In this document: positions 51,204 to 59,949 of the stretch, in pieces
Layout of the letters: every line of letters starts with the position of its first letter
Position numbering within the stretch: position 1 is the stretch's first letter
Source: JAKFWF01 sp963741505
Lineage (GTDB): Bacteria > Pseudomonadota > Alphaproteobacteria > Rhizobiales > Hyphomicrobiaceae
Assembly: GCA_963741505.1 (NCBI GenBank)
Contig: CAVUIJ010000033.1
Span: 124,001-188,000, forward strand
Reading direction: 5' to 3'
Length of the DNA stretch: 64,000 nt
The notes under the pieces: model-generated
The model's input: the letters and a program-made list of their open reading frames with translations, nothing else
Told to the model about the DNA's origin: nothing
Database searches by the model: none
Position numbers and translations under genes: made by a program

Positions 51204-53705
51204 TCACTGGGAACGCAGTAGCTGGTCGCGCATCAGGGCTGCCGGTGTCAAGCGATTAGGTGCCGTCAGCGGGCTCTGTGCCACTGTTGTCGCAGGCGGC
51301 GCGGGCTTCGGCGGCAGCAGGGCCACCGCGGCGTTCATTCTGGCGTGGCCTTCGAGGTCCAGCAGCAATGCGTTGGCGAGCGGTACGCCCACTTGCGATG
51401 CGTGCAGGTTCTGCGACCAGGCCTGCGAAGTGGTACCGGTGCCGATGAGAACGACGTAGGAATAGGCAGCGCCGTTGCCAAATTGCAGTCCGCCGGCGAT
51501 CCAGGTGTCGACGGTGCTGTTGATGTCGTCCGTCACTGACGTGCCGGTCTTGGCGAAATGCAGACGCAAGTCGGGCCGCCGCTCGGCGCACCATTGGCTC
51601 AAGCCCTTCAGCGTGCCGTGCGATTGGCCGCCCGATTGGTAGCAGATCGGCGCCTGCAACAGCGCCTTCAACATTGCGGTGCCGTCGCGCTTGATCACCT
51701 TGTTCGGCACGATGTCGGTTGAGCGGTCGCGCTCGGCGAGCTTGGCGTGCTCCAGCGCGACGAAATCGTAAGCGCGCACCAGCGTCGGCAGGCGAACGGG
51801 CTTGCCACCTTGGTCGAGCAGGCTCGCCAGCACCACGCCGGCCATCTGGTGTACCCGCTGCGGTGAACCGGTGACGAGGCCGCGCACCACGGCGGTCGAG
51901 GGTGGGGTCGCGCCAGCTGTGCCCTCGCCTGGCGGCATGTTGTAGCCGAAGGTGTCGATCAGCCGGGCGACGCGCTCCTGGCCGAAATGGGCAAGCCGCC
52001 ACTCCAGCGGACGGTTGAGCGAGCAGGCGAAAGCGACGATCGCACGGCGGCCGCGCGCCTCGCCGGCCGGGCCCTTGGCACAGGTCTCGGCACCTTTGTC
52101 GGGTGCCTCGGTATCGGCATACGAGGTGTCGATGCGGTCCTTTTGCTCGTTGGCGATGGCGATCGCGGCCAGCATCTTGGCGGTGGATGCGATCGATCGC
52201 GATTCTCGTTCCGGCTGGTAGTGTCCGGTCTCGACCGAGCGTGCGGACGCGGTGCCGAAGTAGGCTGCGCTCTCGGTGCTGTCGTAGTAGCGGACGATCT
52301 CGCCCTTGTGATTGGCGGCCACCACGATGACGTGCGGACTGCGGCGGTCGGCTGCAGTCTTGGCCGGATCGAGTGTCCAGCCGGGATTAAATTTCGAGCC
52401 CCACTGGGCGTCGAGTTTGGCCAGTTCGCCGCGGATGCTCTCGCGGAAGGCGAGGTTCTCGATCACATCGAGCGTTGTCGTCACGCCGCGCACGTAGTTG
52501 CGCCAGTCGAAGCCGAATGCCTGCTTCATCTCCTCGCGGATGCCGAGGCGGGCGGCCGGAATGAGGGCATTGGCGCGCACCGTCGGGCTCGCCTGTCCGG
52601 CTTTCGCCAGCGTTGGCGCGTAGTGTTCGAGCGCCTCCTGCAGCCTCGGCTTGACCTTCGGATCGGGTGGGCCACTCGCCATTGCGACCAGCTCGAACAT
52701 CACCTTCTTCTGCTCAACCTCGTCCTTGATCAGCTTTTCGGCGCAAGTGCGCGCGCGCACCTCGGTGATGTAGCGCCAGCGGTCGAGGCGAACTTCGTTC
52801 AGCCTGTCGTTACCTTCGAGCAGGATCACCGGTTTGTTGACGGCCGACGCCAGCACGTATTGCTCGGCCGTCGTCAGGTCCTTGGCCTCCTTGCCGAACA
52901 GGACCCGCGCGGTCACCTCGACGCCGTGCAGCGGCGCGCCGCCGGTGCGCTGGGCGAGCCAGATGTGGTTCGCGGCCCACTGCTTCAAGGGCGTGTCGTC
53001 GCCGCCGCGGGTGAGTTCGTGATAGATGACGGGCGCCAGCCACCACTCGCCGATCTTGCGCTTCAACTTGGTGAAGCCGCTCTCGCCGGAGCTCGGTGGG
53101 GTCTTATAGATCACACGGGCGAACTGCATCGGTAGCGTCGAGCCGCCGACGCCGAGGCTCGGGCGGCGCAGCGCAATTGAGCGGCGGATGGTCGAGTAGG
53201 GGATCTTGAGGACGCCGGCGAGGTCGATGCCGTAGGGGTTGAGCGCAGTGCCGATGTAGCGGTCCTCGTGATAGGCGAGGCATTGCCAATAGTCGGGCGG
53301 CACCTGGCGCACGGGGATCGACTTGTGGTCGGGGTTCGCCGTGTAGTCGCCGATTTCGATTGCCGCGTCGGTGTAGTTGACGTCGCGGCGGCTATCGAGG
53401 CGCGGGTCGAAGGTGCCGACGAAATTGCCCTTGGCGTCGTAGACCGCGGTCGCAAGCCAGCGCTCGGCGTCGTAGCGCAGTTTGTCGGCCATGAGATGGC
53501 CGCCGATCACGCCGCGTAACGGGGCGACGACATAGACCAAGGCGAGGGCGAACACGAGATATATGGCCGCGCCCCACACCACGTAGCGCAGCTTGCCGAG
53601 CCGGGGATTGAAGGCAACGCCGGTGACGAAGGCGCGGATCAGCCGGGCCGGCACACTGAAGATCAATTCGCTCGAACGCAGCAGAAATCCAACGAGGGCG
53701 AGCAT
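51204..53705 (-). CDS. Class A penicillin-binding-like protein (GT51 transglycosylase plus transpeptidase)
   Basis: An 833-aa bifunctional peptidoglycan synthase. There is an N-terminal membrane anchor (KLRYVVWGAAIYLVFALALV). The GT51 domain has the catalytic Glu in QCLAYHEDRYIG, GGSTLPMQFARVIY (Q-x-x-K-region equivalent) and KLKRKIGEWWLA. The transpeptidase domain has SxxK in IASTAKMLAAIA, SxN in FACSLNRPLEW and KTG in LHFAKTGTSVTDD. All key motifs are recognisable, although the GT51 Glu motif lacks the usual F and HHG. Start chosen at ATG 53705, which gives the anchor about 30 residues in; a longer frame to 53927 runs through an intergenic palindrome and is not protein-like. Confidence 0.88.
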   Translation of the reverse strand: MLALVGFLLRSSELIFSVPARLIRAFVTGVAFNPRLGKLRYVVWGAAIYLVFALALVYVVAPLRGVIGGHLMADKLRYDAERWLATAVYDAKGNFVGTFDPRLDSRRDVNYTDAAIEIGDYTANPDHKSIPVRQVPPDYWQCLAYHEDRYIGTALNPYGIDLAGVLKIPYSTIRRSIALRRPSLGVGGSTLPMQFARVIYKTPPSSGESGFTKLKRKIGEWWLAPVIYHELTRGGDDTPLKQWAANHIWLAQRTGGAPLHGVEVTARVLFGKEAKDLTTAEQYVLASAVNKPVILLEGNDRLNEVRLDRWRYITEVRARTCAEKLIKDEVEQKKVMFELVAMASGPPDPKVKPRLQEALEHYAPTLAKAGQASPTVRANALIPAARLGIREEMKQAFGFDWRNYVRGVTTTLDVIENLAFRESIRGELAKLDAQWGSKFNPGWTLDPAKTAADRRSPHVIVVAANHKGEIVRYYDSTESAAYFGTASARSVETGHYQPERESRSIASTAKMLAAIAIANEQKDRIDTSYADTEAPDKGAETCAKGPAGEARGRRAIVAFACSLNRPLEWRLAHFGQERVARLIDTFGYNMPPGEGTAGATPPSTAVVRGLVTGSPQRVHQMAGVVLASLLDQGGKPVRLPTLVRAYDFVALEHAKLAERDRSTDIVPNKVIKRDGTAMLKALLQAPICYQSGGQSHGTLKGLSQWCAERRPDLRLHFAKTGTSVTDDINSTVDTWIAGGLQFGNGAAYSYVVLIGTGTTSQAWSQNLHASQVGVPLANALLLDLEGHARMNAAVALLPPKPAPPATTVAQSPLTAPNRLTPAALMRDQLLRSQ

Positions 53706-53839
53706 GGGGTGGCCGGGCCAACGAGCAACGAAGACGATTGCTGCCGCTCGAACAAGCAGGCAGCCGTTATGCTCTAGGCAGCCTTTGTGGCACGCGTTGG
53801 CTTGATCTGTGGCGGGATCGGGTTTGTCTGAAGGATGTA

Positions 53840-53929
53840 GGTTGGCATCGGCCGCCTTCTTGCGGCTGTAACCCAACAAATTCGATCGGGCCCGCGGCGT
53901 CGGGTTATGCGCACGAGTGGGCGCCAACC
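53840..53929. repeat. Intergenic palindrome of the GTAACCCAAC class
   Basis: Outer arms GGTTGGC (53840-53846) and GCCAACC (53923-53929); inner arms GTAACCC (53868-53874) and GGGTTAT (53902-53908). It fills most of the gap between the transglycosylase start and the end of the fucU-like gene. No gene in 53706-53953. Confidence 0.55.
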
Positions 53930-53953
53930 CAACTTACGGCCAGGCACCTCGCG

Positions 53954-54409
53954 TCATGGCCTGCCACCGGCGATGACGCCTTTGCGGATTAGGAAGCAGC
54001 CATAAGGGCGTGGGTCGCCGCATTGGATGACGGCGAAGGCGTTGCTTGCCGCTTCGTAGAACGCGAAGCGCTCGATGCCGGCGAGCGGCGCCGGCCAGCC
54101 CAGGGCCTCGTCGATCACGGCTTGAACCTCGGATTGGATCTCCGGAATCTCGTCCGGATTGTTGACCACCAGCATGCGGCGCAGCGGTTCCGGCTCGAAG
54201 TCGTCGACTGGCAGAACGCTCAAGATCGCAGCCACGGCCCGGTCCATGGCGATGCCGGGCAGGCGGATCAACCGGCCGCTGGTGGTGGCGCGCGCGATCT
54301 TCTCCGCCGGGTGATTGGCATCGACGACGGCGAGGTCGTCGCCGTGGCCCATGGCGGCCAGCACCCACAGCAGGTCGGCCGACAGCAGCGGATCGACCCC
54401 CTTCAGCAT
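53954..54409 (-). CDS. fucU: RbsD/FucU-family sugar mutarotase
   Basis: A 151-aa mutarotase that interconverts anomers of L-fucose (FucU) or ribose (RbsD). MLKGVDPLLSADLLWVLAAM, then GHGDDLAVVDANHPAE holds the catalytic His/Asp. The C-terminus has FYEAASNAFAVIQCGDPRPY, where the Y-G(C/N)-F ending (YGCFLIRKGV) is FucU-like. Its ATG overlaps the amidohydrolase stop (ATGA at 54406-54409), which indicates translational coupling. The context with a lactonase and an aldose dehydrogenase supports FucU over RbsD. Confidence 0.88.
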   Translation of the reverse strand: MLKGVDPLLSADLLWVLAAMGHGDDLAVVDANHPAEKIARATTSGRLIRLPGIAMDRAVAAILSVLPVDDFEPEPLRRMLVVNNPDEIPEIQSEVQAVIDEALGWPAPLAGIERFAFYEAASNAFAVIQCGDPRPYGCFLIRKGVIAGGRP

Positions 54410-55251
54410 CACGCCACGCCCCTGCCGCGGCCGAGATAGACGCGAGCCGCGTTGCCGCCGAGGACGTTCGCGCGCTGCTCGTGCGTCAGGTCTTGCAGCG
54501 CCTCCGAAGTCAGTGCCCACCAGACGTCGTAGCCGCCGGCGAGGTTGACCACCGGCCAGTCGCTACCCCACAGCAGGCGTCCCGGCCCGAACAGCTGCAG
54601 CAGGCGATCGATATAGGGCAGGACAAGATCCGGCCGCCAGTCGGGCGCGGCCTCGGTGATCAGGCCCGACAGCTTGCAGACGACATGGTTGTTCGCCGCA
54701 ATGGCGCGCAGGTCGGTGCGCCATGATGCCTCGACGCGGCTCGCGATCTCGGGCTTGGCGCCGTGGTCGACCACCACGGCGAGGCTGGGAAAGCGCTCGA
54801 TGAAGGCGCGCAGCGCCGACAAGTGTCGTGGCCTGACCAGCGCGTCGAACACCAGGTCATGCGCCACCATGGCGGCGACCGCCGGGGCGAGGTCGGGGCG
54901 CAGCAGCCATTTCGGATCGGCGATGTCGTGCACCATGGGGCGCAAGCCGACGAGGAGACGATTGGCCGCCAGCCGCGCGATCACGTCAGGCGCGTCCGGC
55001 GCAGTGAAATCGACCCAGCCGACAACGCCAGCGACGAACGGCGTCCGTTCCGCCAGCGCCAGCATGAACTCGCTCTCGGCGACGGTCGGCGCCGCCTGCA
55101 CCAGGATCGTCTTGGCGATCTCGTGGCGGGCCAGGATCGGTGCCAGATCGTCGGGGCCGAAATCGCGATGGATCGCGGCGAGCGCCGGCGTCAACCAGCC
55201 GTAGTCGCCGCGCTCCAGACGCCAGAAATGCTGATGCGAGTCGATCTGCAT
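54409..55251 (-). CDS. Amidohydrolase family 2, probable L-fuconolactonase
   Basis: A 280-aa TIM-barrel hydrolase. The first metal-site motif MQIDSHQHFWRLERGDYGWL is the start signature of the L-fuconolactonase and sugar-lactonase group. Other sites are VGLRPMVHDIADPKWLL, VVVDHGAKPEI and the catalytic Asp in LLWGSDWPVVNLAGGY. It opens L-fucono-1,5-lactone to L-fuconate. Start ATG 55251, 14 bp after the aldo/keto reductase, in one operon with it and FucU. A related lactone cannot be excluded. Confidence 0.87.
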   Translation of the reverse strand: MQIDSHQHFWRLERGDYGWLTPALAAIHRDFGPDDLAPILARHEIAKTILVQAAPTVAESEFMLALAERTPFVAGVVGWVDFTAPDAPDVIARLAANRLLVGLRPMVHDIADPKWLLRPDLAPAVAAMVAHDLVFDALVRPRHLSALRAFIERFPSLAVVVDHGAKPEIASRVEASWRTDLRAIAANNHVVCKLSGLITEAAPDWRPDLVLPYIDRLLQLFGPGRLLWGSDWPVVNLAGGYDVWWALTSEALQDLTHEQRANVLGGNAARVYLGRGRGVA

Positions 55252-55265
55252 GGGCCGGCCCCTAT

Positions 55266-56282
55266 TCACGCCGGCGTCGGCGCGTTCTTGTCGAGCAGGC
55301 CTTCGCTCTTGAGATCGGCCCACAGCGCGGCCGGCACCTTCTGCGACAATGCCCCGACGTTGCGCCGCACCTCGTCCGGTTTCACCGCGCCGATCACCAG
55401 TGTCGCCACCGCTGGATGGCCGAGGCAGAAATGCATCGCAGCGGTCGCCAGCGATACGCCGTGCGCCTCGGTCACGTGTTCGATCTTGCGCACCTTGGCC
55501 ATGATCTCGGGCGGCGCATCGACGTAGTTGTACTTCGCGTTCGGCATTGCTCCAGTCGCCAGGATGCCGGAATTGAACACGCCGCCAAGCATCACCCCGA
55601 CCTGTTTCTGTTGTGCCAACGGCAGCACCTCGGCCAATGCCGGCTGTTCCAGCAGCGAATAGCGACCCGCCATCAGCATGCAGTCGAAGTCGCCCTCGCG
55701 CAGGTAGCGGGCGGCATAGACCGGATCGTTTAGGCCGATGCCGATGCCCTTTATCACGCCCTCGCCGCGCAGCTTCTCCAGCGCCTTGTAGGCGCCCGCC
55801 ATTGCGTCGCGATAGAACCGTTCGCCTTTTTCCGGGCCGTGCGACCAGGCATCGGCATCGTGTATCAGAGCCAAGTCGACTTTGGGCAGGCCGAACCGCA
55901 TCAGCGAATGCTCGAGCGAGCGCATCGTCGCGTCGTAGCCGTAGTCGTGCTCGATGTCGAATGACAGGCCGCCGACATAGCGTGAGGTTTTCTTGCGTCC
56001 GTTCGGCGCCGGCACCAGCAACCGGCCGACCTTGGTCGACAGCGTGAAGCTGCCTGGAGCCAGGCGCCGCAGAATGGTGCCGAAGCGGTGCTCGGCGATG
56101 CCTTGACCGTAGTAGGGCGCAGCATCGAAGTGGGTGATGCCGGCGTGCGCGGCGGCTTCGACAGTGGCAAGCGCGGTCGCGTCGTCGAGCTTGGCGAACA
56201 GGTCGCCGAGCGGCGCGCCACCGAACCCCATCACCGTTACGTCGAGGCCGGTGCGGCCGAGCCTGCGCTTTGCCAGTGCCAT
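55266..56282 (-). CDS. Aldo/keto reductase, probable L-fucose (D-threo-aldose) 1-dehydrogenase
   Basis: A 338-aa AKR-family enzyme. Catalytic tetrad: Asp and Tyr in GITHFDAAPYYGQG, Lys in FTLSTKVGRLLVP and His in DLALIHDADAW. The N-terminal RLGRTGLDVTVMGFGGAPLG and the C-terminal VIGAVKPDEVRRNV are typical of the D-threo-aldose 1-dehydrogenase subgroup, which oxidises L-fucose to the lactone. Start MALAKRRLG at 56282. First gene of the minus-strand operon; 102 bp from the divergent aldolase. Confidence 0.89.
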   Translation of the reverse strand: MALAKRRLGRTGLDVTVMGFGGAPLGDLFAKLDDATALATVEAAAHAGITHFDAAPYYGQGIAEHRFGTILRRLAPGSFTLSTKVGRLLVPAPNGRKKTSRYVGGLSFDIEHDYGYDATMRSLEHSLMRFGLPKVDLALIHDADAWSHGPEKGERFYRDAMAGAYKALEKLRGEGVIKGIGIGLNDPVYAARYLREGDFDCMLMAGRYSLLEQPALAEVLPLAQQKQVGVMLGGVFNSGILATGAMPNAKYNYVDAPPEIMAKVRKIEHVTEAHGVSLATAAMHFCLGHPAVATLVIGAVKPDEVRRNVGALSQKVPAALWADLKSEGLLDKNAPTPA

Positions 56283-56384
56283 GAGCGAAGTTCCCGAATG
56301 CCAATTTCGCACAGGCTGACATGTTAGTCTTGACAGTCTGCGGCTGACAAGATCAAGGATGGCGCATCACAGGAGAGCTGACTA

Positions 56385-57278
56385 GTGACCATAACGAGCC
56401 GGTTCGGATTGAGTTGCGCCATTTCCACGCCGTTCGACGCGGCTGGCGACGTCGACGTCGGCCGGTTTGTCGATCACGCCAAGGCATTGCTGGCGCGCGG
56501 CTGCGACAGCATCACGCTGTTCGGCACCACCGGCGAAGGTGCCTCCGTCGGCCTCGGCTCGCGGGCGAGAGTGTTTGACGCCATGATCAAGGCCGGCATC
56601 GCGCCGCGCACGCAGTTGCTGTCGACGGTGGTCGCGTCCTCGGTCGAGGAGGCTGCCGCCCAGGCCGCGATGGCATTGGATGTTGGCGTCCGCGGCATGC
56701 TGCTGACGCCGCCGTTCTATTTCCGTGGCGTCAGTGACGACGCGATCTTTGCCTGGTTCGGCCAGCTGTTCGATCGCCTGAAGGGCGAGGCGCGCGACAT
56801 GTTTGCCTACCACCTGCCGAGCGTCACGGGCATGCCATTGTCGGTCGACCTCATCGGCCGTCTCAAGGCCGCGTTTCCCGGCATCATCGTCGGCGTCAAG
56901 GACAGCTCGGCGACGTGGTCGAATACGGAAGCGCTATTGAAGGCCCATTCCGACCTGATGATCCTGGTCGGCGACGAGCGCGATCTGGCGAAGTCGGTGC
57001 GCATGGGCGGCTCCGGCTCGATCTGCGGCGTCGCCAATGTCGCGCCGGAAATCCTGTTCGGCGCGGCCAAGCACGGCATCGAGGACCCGCGCATCCGCCC
57101 GGTGGTCGAGGCGATCATCGCGCACCCGATCCTGCCCGGCATCAAGGCGTTGATCGCCCACCAGAAGGGTGACCCGGCCTGGGCGCGCATGCGGCCGCCG
57201 ATGGTCGACCTCGATGCCGCTGCCGCGTCGAAGCTGGTTGCCGCGTTCGATCGCGCCCTGGCCGCGGCCGCCGCATGA
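56385..57278 (+). CDS. Dihydrodipicolinate synthase-family aldolase (probable 2-keto-3-deoxy sugar acid aldolase)
   Basis: A 297-aa class I aldolase of the DapA/NAL superfamily. SITLFGTTGEGASV is the pyruvate-binding GTTGE motif. The Tyr is in FAYHLPSVTGMPL and the Schiff-base Lys in IIVGVKDSSATWS. The true DapA is normally linked to lysine genes; here the neighbours are sugar-oxidation genes, so cleavage of 2-keto-3-deoxy-L-fuconate (to pyruvate and lactaldehyde) or a similar acid is likely. Starts with GTG at 56385 behind AGGAG. Its stop overlaps the next ATG by 4 bp. Confidence 0.87.
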   Translation: MTITSRFGLSCAISTPFDAAGDVDVGRFVDHAKALLARGCDSITLFGTTGEGASVGLGSRARVFDAMIKAGIAPRTQLLSTVVASSVEEAAAQAAMALDVGVRGMLLTPPFYFRGVSDDAIFAWFGQLFDRLKGEARDMFAYHLPSVTGMPLSVDLIGRLKAAFPGIIVGVKDSSATWSNTEALLKAHSDLMILVGDERDLAKSVRMGGSGSICGVANVAPEILFGAAKHGIEDPRIRPVVEAIIAHPILPGIKALIAHQKGDPAWARMRPPMVDLDAAAASKLVAAFDRALAAAAA

Positions 57279-57964
57279 GCGGCGCCGGCGCCACCTCCGA
57301 GCTCAGCGCAGCAAAGCCTGCGAAGCTCAGGGATCGCGCCTACGAAAGCTTCACGACCAGGCTGCTGGCGCGAGAAATCCGTGCCGGTCAGTTCATCTCG
57401 CAACGCGAGCTGGTGGCGATCACCGGTCTGCCGCTCGGCGCCATCCGCGAGCTGATCCCGCGGCTCGAGGCCGACGGGCTGATCAAGACGGTGCCGCAGC
57501 GCGGCATGCAGGTCTGCCACGTTGACATGCAGCTCGTGCGCAATGCATTCCAGTTCCGCTTGTTTCTGGAGCGGGAGGCGGCACTGCTGTTCGCCGCCGA
57601 CGCCACGGACAAGCAGCTGGCCGAGCTGCGCCGCGTGCACGAGAGCGTCCTGAAGCGTGCGCGCAAGGCGGTAACGCCCGAGCTGATGGCGGAGGCGCAA
57701 GGCGTCGACTACGGCCTGCATGATGCGATCGTCGACGCGCTCGGCAACGAAATCATTTCCAACGCCTATCGCGTCAACTCGATCAAGATCCGCCTGATCC
57801 GTCAGGAATATACCCGTCTCGAGCCACAGCTGGTCGTGCCGGTAATGAGCGAGCACTTGCGCATCATCGAGGCGTTCGAGGCGCGTGATCCGACCCGCGC
57901 CGCATCAGCGATCGAGGCTCATATCAGCCGTTCACGCAACCGCGCGCTCGGCATCGCCACCTGA
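57275..57964 (+). CDS. GntR-family (FCD) regulator of the sugar-acid cluster
   Basis: A 229-aa FadR/FCD regulator. The wHTH is KLRDRAYESFTTRLLAREIR followed by SQRELVAITGLPLGAIRELI and LIKTVPQRGMQVC. The FCD domain contains VDYGLHDAIVDALGNE and SEHLRIIEAFEARD. It is translationally coupled to the aldolase (ATGA overlap) and followed 46 bp later by the TRAP receptor gene, so it most likely responds to a pathway sugar acid. It is a different protein from the regulator at 2382-3068. Confidence 0.89.
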   Translation: MSGAGATSELSAAKPAKLRDRAYESFTTRLLAREIRAGQFISQRELVAITGLPLGAIRELIPRLEADGLIKTVPQRGMQVCHVDMQLVRNAFQFRLFLEREAALLFAADATDKQLAELRRVHESVLKRARKAVTPELMAEAQGVDYGLHDAIVDALGNEIISNAYRVNSIKIRLIRQEYTRLEPQLVVPVMSEHLRIIEAFEARDPTRAASAIEAHISRSRNRALGIAT

Positions 57965-58010
57965 AAAGCGAATAGCGCAACCAATAAGCGACACCGGAGG
58001 AGAAGCGCCC

Positions 58011-59018
58011 ATGGCCATCAAGACGATCAAGATCAGTAAGCGCCAGTTCGTCCAAGGCACCGCTGCTGCCGGCGCGATACTCGCAATGCCGGCGATCGGC
58101 GCACGGGCTCAGGCGATCGCACTGCGCTGGGGCGACGTCGCGGCGGCGACCCACCCTTCCGCGCAGGCGGCCGTCCGTGCCGCGGCGGAGGTCAAGGAGA
58201 AGACGGCGGGGCGCGTCGAGATCCAGCCATTCCCCGCCGGCCAGCTCGGCGGCTCGCGCGACATGGTGGAGGCGACCTCGTCGGGGGCGCAGACGATCGT
58301 GACCGAGGGCGCGGCGCTGATCGGCCAGTTCGTACCGCAATTGTCGATCATCGAGGCGCCATACATCTGGAAGGATGCCGCGCATATGTCGCGGGCGCTG
58401 AGCTCCTCGCTGATGGAGGACTTCAACAAGATACTCATTGACAAGCGCGGTCTGCGCATCGTCGGCGTCAATTATTACGGCAAGCGGCACCTTACCACCG
58501 GTACGAAGGCGGTGAAGTCGGTCGATGACATGAAGGGCTTCAAGCTGCGCGTGCCCGAGGTCGACACCTTCATGGCGATGGCGGAAGCGTGGGGGGCAAA
58601 GCCGACGCCGATGAATTTCGGCGAGCTCTATCTGGCGCTGAGCCAGGGCGCCGTCGACGGCCAGGAGAACCCGCTGCCGACCATCCAGTCGGGCAAGTTC
58701 TACGAAGTGCAGAAGTTCCTGGTGCTGACCGGTCACATCATCACGCCGCGCCTGGTCATCGTAAATGAGCCTGCCTGGCGCAAGATCCCCGAGGCCGACC
58801 GCGCCATCGTGCAATCGGCGATCCAGTCAGCGGCCAAGTGGCAGGACGGCGAAATCGTGGCGCAGGAAGCGACCCTGGCCGATACCTTCAAGAAGGCCGG
58901 CATGACTGTCATCGAGCCCGACGTCGAGGGCTTCCGCAAGCCGGTGCTGGCAACGGTTCCCGCCAAGTTCGAGGCCAAATGGGGCAAGGGGCTGTGGGAC
59001 AAGCTGCAGGCGCTGTGA
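58011..59018 (+). CDS. dctP: TRAP transporter substrate-binding protein
   Basis: A 335-aa DctP-family receptor. The signal sequence has FVQGTAAAGAILAMPAIGARA after a basic start without a clear twin-arginine pair. Mature signatures: GRVEIQPFPAGQLGGSRDMV, DDMKGFKLRVPEVDTFM (the conserved Arg that binds carboxylates), MNFGELYLALSQGAVDGQEN and KKAGMTVIEPD. It therefore binds an organic or sugar acid. GGAGGAG lies upstream of the ATG at 58011. It is separated from dctQ by a 436-bp repeat-bearing gap. Confidence 0.93.
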   Translation: MAIKTIKISKRQFVQGTAAAGAILAMPAIGARAQAIALRWGDVAAATHPSAQAAVRAAAEVKEKTAGRVEIQPFPAGQLGGSRDMVEATSSGAQTIVTEGAALIGQFVPQLSIIEAPYIWKDAAHMSRALSSSLMEDFNKILIDKRGLRIVGVNYYGKRHLTTGTKAVKSVDDMKGFKLRVPEVDTFMAMAEAWGAKPTPMNFGELYLALSQGAVDGQENPLPTIQSGKFYEVQKFLVLTGHIITPRLVIVNEPAWRKIPEADRAIVQSAIQSAAKWQDGEIVAQEATLADTFKKAGMTVIEPDVEGFRKPVLATVPAKFEAKWGKGLWDKLQAL

Positions 59019-59093
59019 GATTGATGAGGCCGGCGCAAAAGGTGATGATTGGTGCCAACGGAATTGGATGACCGCGTTCTCGCATCCCCACAG

Positions 59094-59406
59094 CCGTCTT
59101 CCCGGCGCAGGCCGGGACCCACGACAAGCCGCGCTCGGCTCGATGTTGGTAGTGAAACGTGATGTGTCGACGACGAATGCCAACCGCGAACACTAAGTGA
59201 GCGGCCACTTGTCGATCGTCCCGGCCTGCGAGCCGTGCGAATTTATCTAATCGCAGACTCTTGGAGACTGGCACGCGTTGAATTTCTGTGACCCAAAACG
59301 ATGTCGTGGTCGAGGAGAATTCGCCGAGCATATCTAGCCTCACTCTGCTCAACACCAGAATTCCTCCGCATAGATTTCTTCACAGGCTCCTGCGCCGGGA
59401 TGACGG
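59094..59406. repeat. Inverted pair of 18-bp repeats splitting the TRAP operon
   Basis: CCGTCTTCCCGGCGCAGG (59094-59111) and its inverted copy CCTGCGCCGGGATGACGG (59389-59406) match at 17 of 18 positions. The left copy also forms a tight hairpin, CCCGGC (59101-59106) with GCCGGG (59111-59116). The enclosed ~280 bp shows no protein-like frame. Such CGTCATCCCGGCGCAGG elements are common palindromic repeats in alphaproteobacteria. The whole 59019-59454 gap carries nothing else. Confidence 0.6.
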
Positions 59407-59454
59407 CATGGGGTGTGGCGCGACGCGAGTGACACCGCCATAGCGAGGGGATGA

Positions 59455-59949
59455 ATGCTTGCAATCGTCAAGGCGTTCGACATTGGGCTCGCCTGGGTGG
59501 CGGGGTTGCTTGCGGCCCTTCTGACCTTCGCCGTGATGCTCGGCATCGTGTCCCGCGGCTTCGGCGAGCCGCTGATCTGGACCGACGAGGTCTCGCGCTT
59601 CCTGATGATCTGGCTCGCCGTCGCCGGCTGGCTGATGGCGAGCCGCCGGCGCGCGCATATCCGCATCCGCTTCTTCCACGACCTGCTCCCCGCCCGATGG
59701 CATGCCGCATCGGAAGCGGTGATGCAGGTCGCGTTGATCCTGTGCGGTATCCTGCTGACGGTATTCGGCATCGAGCTCATCCGGCGCAATCTCGACATCG
59801 AGGCGATGACGGTGCCGATCGCGATGGCGTGGGTCTATCTGCCGATCGCCATCGCCGGCGCGGTGATGGCGGCGCAGGCGGCAGCCGAGAGCTGGCAGGC
59901 GCTGCTGAAGCTCCGCTCGGGTGGCATCGAAGACGAGAAGCGGCCATGA
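59455..59949 (+). CDS. dctQ: TRAP transporter small membrane subunit
   Basis: A 164-aa DctQ-family protein with four membrane spans (LAWVAGLLAALLTFAVMLGI, SRFLMIWLAVAGWLMAS, MQVALILCGILLTVFGIELI and VPIAMAWVYLPIAIAGAVMA). The family signature PLIWTDEVSRFLMIWL sits between spans one and two. GAGGGG precedes the ATG closely. The stop overlaps dctM by 4 bp. Confidence 0.92.
   Translation: MLAIVKAFDIGLAWVAGLLAALLTFAVMLGIVSRGFGEPLIWTDEVSRFLMIWLAVAGWLMASRRRAHIRIRFFHDLLPARWHAASEAVMQVALILCGILLTVFGIELIRRNLDIEAMTVPIAMAWVYLPIAIAGAVMAAQAAAESWQALLKLRSGGIEDEKRP

Noticed and set aside
56290..56384. Promoter and operator between the aldose dehydrogenase and aldolase genes from repeated TGACA motifs
   Set aside because: TTGACA at 56330-56335 could be a -35 box, but no acceptable -10 hexamer sits at the right distance, and the repeats do not form a clean palindrome.
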